The position numbers were made by a program, and so were the translations under genes. A stretch of DNA of 57,250 bases from contig CAWIZY010000029.1 in assembly GCA_963840725.1 (NCBI GenBank), positions 1-57,250 of the forward strand, read 5' to 3'. The notes under the pieces are model-generated. The model was not told the origin of the DNA and searched no databases. It was given only the letters and a program-made list of their open reading frames with translations. Origin of the DNA: CAVWDU01 sp963840725 (GTDB lineage Bacteria > Pseudomonadota > Gammaproteobacteria > Pseudomonadales > Halieaceae). This document shows positions 50,936 through 57,250 of the stretch, one piece after another. The first letter of the stretch is position 1; each line of letters begins with the position of its first letter.

Positions 50936-52330
50936 CTACAGTGGGGTGTACGTGACCAGCAGGGCGGTGGCCAGGAAGATATAGATAAACGGTATGACCA
51001 GGTAACCCATAACGTCCCGGGCCTGGATGCGCACCCCGGCACCCATTATCGGCAGCACCACAAGCAGGAAAAAGGGTTGCAGCAGGTTGGTGGACGTTTC
51101 GCCATAGGCGGCGGCCATCGCTACCCTGGCGATGAGGGCTTCCATCTGCTCCGGCGACAGGCCTGCGCCCACACTGATCGCGGCCTCGGTCAGGGCCGGG
51201 CCGATTACCGCCCACTCACCGCCTGCCGACGGAATGGCGAAATTGGTGACCGCCCCAGCGAGTTGCGAGAAGAATGGCAGGCTGTGCAGCGAGGCGCCAT
51301 TGGCAATCGAGTCGGCCATCAGCCCCCCCAGGCCGCTATACATCATGATACCCATGATGCCGGCATAGAAGGGATACTGAAACACGATGCCGGAGACGTT
51401 GCTGCAGGCGCGCTTCATTGCTATGACATACCGCATCGGCGTCCGGTGCACCAGCAGGCCGACACAGAAAAACAGGAAAATCATGATATTCAGGTCCAGG
51501 TCAAGACCGCGGCTGGCGAAGTGTCTGACCAAGAAGGACAGCCCGGCAATGGCGACCAGTGACTGCAACCAGACGTCATTGTTGAGACGGTCGGAGACCG
51601 TATTATCCGGGCTGGCCCGGGCAGCGGCCTCCTCGGCAACGGTCCGGTGGTGTTCTGCCTCTGCTTCTGCCAGCTCATCAATGGATTGCACCTCATGCTC
51701 ATGGGGACGCATCAGCCACATCAGTGCCGGTAGCGTTAAGAAGATCATGCCCAGATACAGCCAGTTGAGCAGGCTACCGAGAGTCGCCGAGACCGGTATC
51801 CGCGCAGACAACACGCCGGCCTCGATCAGGAAGTTGTCCGGGGTATTAAGCAGGAGGGCAATCGAACTGGACAGCCCACCCACCCAGGGCTGGCCCGAAA
51901 GGTACACGAGCGCGACCAGATAGGCGTAGTCGATACCATCAACCCGCCTGGCCAACTCACGCGCAAAGATTGCGGTTAGCACTGCCCAGCCCCAACTGAC
52001 CAGATTGAAAAGCCCCCCGACAATGATTACCAGAACATAGACACTACCGGGCGTGCGTGCCAACTGCGCAAGGCGATCGATTAAACGGGAGATTGGCGGC
52101 GACAGGGCAATGGCGAAACCGGTGACGAGTATCAGCACCATTTGCATACCGAATTCCAGCAACATCCAGAAACCCCGGTACCAGTGATCCACCACCTGGT
52201 TCAGGCCGGATTCGGTGAATACCAAGGCCGCCAAGCCCACCCCAAGAGTAAGAATAATGGCGAATACGAAGGGCTCTGGAATCCAGCGCTGCAGGCGCTG
52301 TGAAAAGACACTACCCAGCGCTCTCAGCAT
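50936..52330 (-). CDS. atoE: Short-chain fatty acid permease, AtoE family
   Basis: A 464-residue membrane protein of the AtoE family, which imports short-chain fatty acids such as acetoacetate or butyrate. Blocks include RWIPEPFVFAIILTLGV, WGWAVLTAIFARELARRV, QYPFYAGIMGIMMYSGLG and FAIPSAGGEWAVIGP. About 11-12 helices. No ato operon genes are adjacent, so the physiological substrate is uncertain. Confidence 0.88.
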   Translation of the reverse strand: MLRALGSVFSQRLQRWIPEPFVFAIILTLGVGLAALVFTESGLNQVVDHWYRGFWMLLEFGMQMVLILVTGFAIALSPPISRLIDRLAQLARTPGSVYVLVIIVGGLFNLVSWGWAVLTAIFARELARRVDGIDYAYLVALVYLSGQPWVGGLSSSIALLLNTPDNFLIEAGVLSARIPVSATLGSLLNWLYLGMIFLTLPALMWLMRPHEHEVQSIDELAEAEAEHHRTVAEEAAARASPDNTVSDRLNNDVWLQSLVAIAGLSFLVRHFASRGLDLDLNIMIFLFFCVGLLVHRTPMRYVIAMKRACSNVSGIVFQYPFYAGIMGIMMYSGLGGLMADSIANGASLHSLPFFSQLAGAVTNFAIPSAGGEWAVIGPALTEAAISVGAGLSPEQMEALIARVAMAAAYGETSTNLLQPFFLLVVLPIMGAGVRIQARDVMGYLVIPFIYIFLATALLVTYTPL

Positions 52331-52534
52331 GGTGAGGCCGCCCTGTAACTCGACCCTGTAGCCATTCCTCCGCTTACTCTAGCAATCATTGCCGTCGCAT
52401 CATGATTTAATGAATGGGCAGTATAGTGCTGATAAACACAGTTCTGTGAGCAGTTTTCTCCACTACTGTCGCTGCTGAGTCTTTAACTCTACAACCCCGG
52501 TCAAAATTTCCGTAATCGCTCAAGGAAGAGCATC

Positions 52535-52778
52535 GTGGCCAGACTGCAAAGATACTGTGCAGCGGGCATGCCCCAGTATGTCATCCAGCGCGGCAATAAT
52601 TCCTCGGTCTGCTTTGCCGACGATATGACCATGCGCTGTCGAAAACAATGCAAACCCGGGGACGTCAGCAGGTACGCTATTTCACAAGACCTATCGCCGC
52701 ACCGGTGCATTGTTCGAGGAGCGGTTCACATCATGCTTTGTCCAGCCGAGCGACTATTTATTGCGTGTCTTTGCTGAA
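52535..52778 (+). pseudogene. Remnant of a REP-associated tyrosine transposase
   Basis: Begins like an IS200-type REP-associated transposase (MARLQRYCAAGMPQYVIQRG then NNSSVCFADD, with AGGAAG upstream). It then jumps, in another frame, to KTYRRTGALFEERFTSCFV and QPSDYLLRVF, which belong to the far part of the protein. The middle, containing the HxH catalytic motif, is deleted. It sits in the 52331-52865 interval, which holds nothing else I can support. Confidence 0.65.
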
Positions 52779-52865
52779 TCGAGCTAGATCCGACGAGATC
52801 AGGGGTGGTGGCTGAGGGTCTGGTTCCCGGCCCAGGTGGCCAGGAACCCGACACTTCGATTCATG

Positions 52866-53300
52866 TTATTTTTGCTTAGACTTGATCGTCGTTTTGCTTC
52901 TGAAATCGGGAATGTAGAGTGATTGCGTAGAGTTCCTGACCGACGTGCATTCCTCCAGATCGTTCCAGGTGAAACTTATGAATCCGTAATTGGCGATTGA
53001 GTTGATCGCGGCAACCAGATCAGGACTAAAGGTAAAGCAGGTAGTCGAGACTCCAGCTGCATCGGTTGCCTGACAGAAGCCAAAATTCATGACCTCGCCA
53101 TTCCCCGAGTCGGTCACTCGGGCACCACAACCAATAACCTCTACATCGTTGTCGGAGAATCTTGCGCTGGCCTGAACGCCCTGTGCGTTCATGAGTTCCA
53201 GATCAATAGTTACCGGACTGTCACCGGCGGCACCAGCCATTCCCGCGCTGGCGTAGAACACCATTATCGATGCTGCCATTGACGCTTGTATTTTTTTCAT
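52866..53300 (-). CDS. Exported protein of unknown function
   Basis: A 144-residue protein with signal peptide (MVFYASAGMAGAAG) and four cysteines in the mature part (EVIGCGARV, NFGFCQATD, STTCFTF, LEECTS), suggesting two disulfides. No family recognised. ATG 53300 has AAGGAT upstream. Neighbour of other unknown exported proteins on the same strand. Confidence 0.6.
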   Translation of the reverse strand: MKKIQASMAASIMVFYASAGMAGAAGDSPVTIDLELMNAQGVQASARFSDNDVEVIGCGARVTDSGNGEVMNFGFCQATDAAGVSTTCFTFSPDLVAAINSIANYGFISFTWNDLEECTSVRNSTQSLYIPDFRSKTTIKSKQK

Positions 53301-53336
53301 AGGCCTTATCCTTTCGTTATCAGTCAGGTACTAGGT

Positions 53337-53840
53337 TTACAGGCGACCTTGCAGGCCCCCTGAATTCATTGCTCTCAGGAGTCGCTGCATCATCAGCTTG
53401 CGTCCGGATTCGTTCAGTCCAGATATCTTCATCTGCAGATCAGACATCTCGTGGTCGGAAATAGAACCCTGGCTGACATAATAGTCAATTTCGCCTGACA
53501 CTATATCGAGCCGATAATGATCGTTTGCCCCTTCCTGTTTAGCCGCAGGAGCTGGAGCAGGTTCAGCTGCGGATGTCGGTGAGAGTTGCGTCGCAGAAAT
53601 CGTTGTCATGGCAGCATCGAGTTCTTCTCGCACGATGCCGCGAAGCAGGGGTTCGATAGCCAGCGGGTCGGGCTGAACCAGCGTTGTGGTAGCCTCGGGT
53701 GAAACCGCGGTCCGCGTGTTCAATGCCGCCGTTTGCGCGTGAGCCATTTCCTCAATACCCGTTTCAAGCTGACCTGCCCTCACCAGCAAGAGCACAATAG
53801 ATGCTGTTTGCACTATGCTGAGTATGATGACAATTCTCAT
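53337..53840 (-). CDS. Membrane-anchored protein of unknown function
   Basis: A 167-residue protein with an N-terminal membrane helix (RIVIILSIVQTASIVLLLV), a low-complexity Ala/Pro/Thr linker (about 30-105) and a C-terminal helical part (LDIVSGEIDYYVSQGSISDH; MSDLQMKISGLNESGRKLMM) that reads like a small folded domain. 36 bp upstream of the 52866-53300 gene on the same strand. Confidence 0.6.
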   Translation of the reverse strand: MRIVIILSIVQTASIVLLLVRAGQLETGIEEMAHAQTAALNTRTAVSPEATTTLVQPDPLAIEPLLRGIVREELDAAMTTISATQLSPTSAAEPAPAPAAKQEGANDHYRLDIVSGEIDYYVSQGSISDHEMSDLQMKISGLNESGRKLMMQRLLRAMNSGGLQGRL

Positions 53841-53961
53841 GGGACCGGTTCCGCTTCCAGTTTGGGCCAGTAAGCTCGTGCTTTAACACGAGGACTATTG
53901 CCCTGCCGCCGGTGAGGACGACACCAGGATCAAGGCTTTAAGATTCAACTCTGAATGACTT

Positions 53962-54348
53962 TCATGAGGACCCGAGGCGATGTCGATGATTATCTGCTGC
54001 AATAACTGAGCCATCATCGGAATAATCATTTAAAACAACCGCTTGAGAAATCAGCCCTGTTCGGTCGTTTCGTAGTTGTAAAATAAACTGACAGCCAAAG
54101 CCACGCCAGCTCTCTCCGGTAGTCGATGCGGCATCCTTAGGCCGCTCAAGCCGATAAGTTACTTCGGACATTCCTCCCCCGGGTACATCGATGGCTGGCT
54201 CGAATTGTTGCCCGGCCTGTATCCGGATACCCTGGTGAGGTGGCATCGACACGGATTGCGCTACTGTTTTCGCCGGAGAGACTGGAGCCCCAGCAAGGGT
54301 TGTACGGCTATCGATACAGCCCTGCGCAAGCTCATGCGATAAACACAA
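53962..54348 (-). CDS. Hypothetical protein
   Basis: A 128-codon frame without a recognised motif. The part GMSEVTYRLERPKDAASTTG and FGCQFILQLRNDRTG looks protein-like, but there is no clear ribosome binding site and the start is uncertain. A 14-bp tandem repeat lies just upstream. Confidence 0.35.
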   Translation of the reverse strand: MCLSHELAQGCIDSRTTLAGAPVSPAKTVAQSVSMPPHQGIRIQAGQQFEPAIDVPGGGMSEVTYRLERPKDAASTTGESWRGFGCQFILQLRNDRTGLISQAVVLNDYSDDGSVIAADNHRHRLGSS

Positions 54349-54367
54349 GCGAGCAACATGGGCTGGG

Positions 54368-54423
54368 GCGCGCCTGCTACCGCCCGCCTGCTACCGCCCG
54401 CCTGCTACCGCGCGCCTGCTACC
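54368..54423. repeat. Four 14-bp tandem repeats
   Basis: GCSCGCCTGCTACC (S = C or G) repeated four times, followed by a partial fifth unit. Lies between two leftward genes for exported proteins. Confidence 0.85.
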
Positions 54424-54456
54424 GCGCGCCGCCTGCGAGTCTTGGCACTGCGCGAC

Positions 54457-55341
54457 TCAGTCCTTGTAGTACCCTAGTACGTCAATGATAAGGTGCACGT
54501 CCCGTACGACGTACACAGAGAAATCCGGATTGCCGCCGGTGCTGGGTGTCGTCTTCACAACCCCTGCATTGGCGATGTTCTGCAAGCTCGCCACGTAATT
54601 GAGCCAGCTCGAGTTGGGCCGCTGCTCATTCCACGGCCACACGGTGGCGAAGCCCCGCTGTCCCGCCGGGCCCATAGGTACCACCGTGATGTTCAGTAAC
54701 GCGGCTTCGTGCTCTCCAAGGGGAAACGGGCATTGATCGGGATACTCCAGCGGCGCGCCGCCCGCCGCTTTGTTTTGGTCGCTAACATTACCATAGCTGC
54801 GAAAACTGCGACTGGAGTTCGCCACCATCATGCCGCCGATACCGTAGCGAGTATCGACGATGCGGCAGGGGGTGACGGCGTAAAAACCCAGCCCGTCCGG
54901 AGCGATGGAATCGCGGCAGGTGCCAGATAAACAGGGCAATTCCAATGTGTACAGCGCGTCGTCGTCGCCGACCGCATAGTAGCTGTTTACGACTATCGTA
55001 TGGATGCCGTCCTCTTCGAGCTCAATATTGTTGATGGTATTGTTGTAACCCCATCTGCTGTCTAGCTCTTTGCCACTGGGACTGTATAGTGCCACCGCAT
55101 TTGTTATCAAGGACGAGGTCTGGATAAACGGCTGGTCACCAGCACTGCCCACGAAGTAGAAGGTATCAGTATCCTGCAGCGGGCCGTTAAAAATACAGGA
55201 AATTGAGTCGCTGTAGCGAATCTCCATGTTGGTGCCCGGGTCCGGGTCACAATCGCGAGCCGCCGCATGCGCCGTGCCCGGCTCGACCAGCATGTGAAGA
55301 AGGAGCAAAAACAGCGAAAGACTTAAGAAAGCTCTGAACAT
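54457..55341 (-). CDS. Secreted protein with a TPCRxxDTR ... DVxGYY domain
   Basis: A 294-residue protein: signal peptide (ending PGTAHAA), a first beta-rich domain (about 30-135) resembling pre-peptidase-type C-terminal domains, and a second domain opening with YAVTPCRIVDTR, then LLNITVVPMG, ATVWPWNEQRPNSSWLN and closing with LIIDVLGYY. This second pattern recurs in many secreted bacterial proteins of unknown role. Several paired cysteines. Probably surface-exposed or released. Confidence 0.68.
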   Translation of the reverse strand: MFRAFLSLSLFLLLLHMLVEPGTAHAAARDCDPDPGTNMEIRYSDSISCIFNGPLQDTDTFYFVGSAGDQPFIQTSSLITNAVALYSPSGKELDSRWGYNNTINNIELEEDGIHTIVVNSYYAVGDDDALYTLELPCLSGTCRDSIAPDGLGFYAVTPCRIVDTRYGIGGMMVANSSRSFRSYGNVSDQNKAAGGAPLEYPDQCPFPLGEHEAALLNITVVPMGPAGQRGFATVWPWNEQRPNSSWLNYVASLQNIANAGVVKTTPSTGGNPDFSVYVVRDVHLIIDVLGYYKD

Positions 55342-55697
55342 GGGGTCCCGCCTCCGTGCCGATCGGGTCTGGATGATGACTTCCAGACCTTTGATTTTCT
55401 TATTAGTCGTTATTCTTTCACTAGTGGAGATAAGCGTTTTGTCAAGGCGGCCGGCTGCTCACCGGTCCATGGCGAACTCCAACTTCATGCCGCCACCGGG
55501 CGCTAAAACAGGGCGCGAAAAAGCTTTTCCCATTGGTAGCTGTCTATATCGACTGCAGTCTACTCAGCAATCAGAATATCACCTGCCTGAAGCAGCAATA
55601 GCTAGCGTTATTAGATTATTGACGAAATAGTATGTTGCCATGCACACATGCAACTCCACGAATTCCCGCCAATATCTGGGGCCAAAGTAAAAACTAA
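55342..55697. other. Intergenic region with one hairpin
   Basis: No gene seen. GGTCTGGA and TCCAGACC (55366-55389) form a hairpin with 8-base arms followed by TTTGATTTT on the plus strand. It lies upstream of the leftward gene ending at 54457, so it could be a leader structure or a terminator for plus-strand transcription. Confidence 0.35.
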
Positions 55698-57144
55698 TCA
55701 TCTATAACCCGCGGTCTCCATGCGGCGGGTAGTTGCGCGCGCCCGCAGGTAGAACAGGACCCCGAGTAGAGTCCATAGCAGCACTATCGCCCACTCATAG
55801 GGCCAGAGCAGTGCCGCCGGGCTACCCGGCAGGTACAGGACAATAATGCCGACGGATAGTACCAGCGCACTGTAGCCAACAAGCTTGCCGCGGCGAACCC
55901 GGAACGGACGGGGCATTTCAGGTTCTTTGTGGCGCAGCACCAGGAAGGACAGCGCTACGGTGGCATACGCGAGAACCATATCAAGGCCGCCGGCGTTCAC
56001 CAGCCAGACCAGGGTTTTGCGGCCGAACAGAGGGGCGACAATCGACAGGGAACTGATCAGCAGAATGGCATTCACCGGCGTGTTGTAGCGCGGGTGCAGA
56101 TGGCCGAGAAACGCCGGCAGCATGCGCGCATGCGCCATCGCGTAAACGGCGCGGCTGCCGCCGACCAGGAAAGCGTTCCAGCTGGTGAGAATGCCGCCGA
56201 TGCCCGCCAGCACCAGTAACTTCCCTGCCCAGTTGCCGTCATAGGCGAGACTCATCGCGTCCGCGGTCGCCAGCGTCGTGGTGGTCAGTTCGACCGGCGT
56301 CATCAGCAGCGAAACTGCGAGAATCATCAAAATATACCAGCCCACCGCGAGGAGCACGGAATAGACGAGGATCTGACCTATCTTCCGATGTGGCAGGTCG
56401 ATTTCCTCTGCGGCCTGCGGAATGACGTCGAAGCCGACAAACATGAAGGGTGTCATTACCAGCACCGCCAGCAACCCCTTTGACTGATCGACAAATAGCG
56501 GCTCGAGCCTTCCGCTCTCACCATTAAACAGTGAACCCGTGAACAACAAGATACCGACCACCATGATCAGCACAGTAACAACCTTCTGCACCACCGCAGA
56601 TGCCTTGACGCCGCGGATGTTGACCCAGGCCATGAAGATCGCGCCGGCACTGCCGACGAGCACCCATGTAAAATTGACGTCCCAGCCCGCGACCGTCCAC
56701 AGAAAGCCGACGACTGAAACCGGGAAACAAATATTCTGACGACTGTCGGCAGGGCGACGGCCTCGAATGCGACGACCGAGACGTAGCCGAGCAGGATTGC
56801 CCATGTGCAAAAAAATGATGCCGTAGCACCGAGGGCACGATGTAGTAGACATGCTCTCCACCGGCCTGCGGCATGGCGGATGCGAGTTCCGCGTAGGTAA
56901 AGCCGACAAAAATCACCACAACACCGCCCACAAGAAAGGCCAGCATTGCGCCGGCGCTGCCTGCGCCGTTGATCCAGTTGCCGGTCAGTGCGACCCAACT
57001 CCAGCCGATCATCGCGCCAAACGAAAGCGCGAGCACTTCCCCGGCATTCAGCACTCGCTTGAATTGCCCGCTCAAACTTGTTTGCTCCCGGCTCAAAGCC
57101 GACCGCAGCTTGGTATTGACTGAACTGGTACCGGAACGCTCCAC
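55698..57144 (-). pseudogene. APC family amino acid permease, several frameshifts
   Basis: An amino acid/polyamine/organocation transporter of about 480 residues. The N-terminal part runs from VLNAGEVLALSFGAMIGWSW through AELASAMPQAGGEHVYYIVP. Near 56830 the frame changes to LGATASFFCTWAILLGYVSV VAFEAVALPTVV; near 56735-56750 it changes again to VVGFLWTVAGWDVNFTW and then continues intact to the end. At least two single-base indels are needed to restore it. Typical blocks are MTPFMFVGFDVIPQAAEEID and GILTSWNAFLVGGSRAVYAM. Confidence 0.75.
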
Positions 57145-57250
57145 ATCAGGGCGGTTGCGGAATCGATGCGATCATTGAGCAGGGCCGGAGTCATCGCGAG
57201 TCCGAGGGACTACTAGGGCACCTCTGAATAATGGCAATCGCGCTCAGCGG

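Noticed and set aside
57211..57250. Possible IS end at the right edge (GGGCACCTCTGAATAATGG)
   Set aside because: It resembles terminal sequences of some insertion sequences, but the window ends and no transposase or second repeat can be seen.

Overview
The window looks like chromosome of a GC-rich, aerobic, probably marine gammaproteobacterium (Halieaceae/Cellvibrionales-like). This is inferred from the TonB receptor and Na+-symporter style of carbon uptake, the iscR-sufBCDSATE order with a gammaproteobacterial-type IscR site, and the TPR-sulfotransferase and REP-transposase families present. No rRNA, tRNA or CRISPR was seen.

Layout. 0.1-2.5 kb: a broken secreted amidohydrolase and a complete IS110/IS1111-type insertion sequence with 13-bp inverted repeats. 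2.8-5.2 kb: a lipoprotein amidohydrolase (YtcJ type) and a membrane protein. 5.5-29.5 kb: the main accessory region, a catabolic regulon of unknown substrate. It holds a TonB receptor, a TPR-sulfotransferase, two sodium:solute symporters, two exported alpha/beta hydrolases, an SDR, an HpsN/HisD-type zinc dehydrogenase, a LacI repressor, a MetE-type zinc protein, an HpaI-type aldolase, an amidohydrolase-2 lactonase-like enzyme, a bicupin, and six two-domain SnoaL/NTF2-like proteins that fall into three pairs. Six copies of a 16-bp palindrome (consensus TTGCATTCGAAGTMMA, core TTCGAA) lie upstream of its transcription units and nowhere else that I found; this is the likely operator of the LacI protein encoded inside the cluster.

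29.6-36.4 kb: a decayed MarR gene, a cytochrome P450, a DsrE-like protein beside a cytochrome c, a three-gene secreted/membrane cassette of unknown function, and gene remnants. 36.4-40.7 kb: a LolCDE-like ABC exporter with an AttH/CrtC-like lipoprotein. 41.2-47.9 kb: a complete Suf iron-sulfur operon led by iscR, with an IscR type-1 site in front. 48.7-57.1 kb: an amidohydrolase lacking its HxH segment, a DMT exporter, an AtoE-type short-chain fatty acid permease, a REP-transposase remnant, four exported proteins of unknown function and a frameshifted amino acid permease.

Working model for the 5.5-29.5 kb region: a ligand crosses the outer membrane through the TonB receptor, is opened by periplasmic hydrolases, enters with Na+ through one of the two symporters, and is then oxidised, isomerised or dehydrated, hydrolysed and cleaved to pyruvate plus an aldehyde, all under one LacI-type switch. 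The substrate is not identifiable from sequence.

Caution: at least ten genes, including sufB, sufC and sufD, are interrupted by single-base indels, at least one of them in a G run and one in a C run. Many of these may be sequencing errors rather than true pseudogenes.
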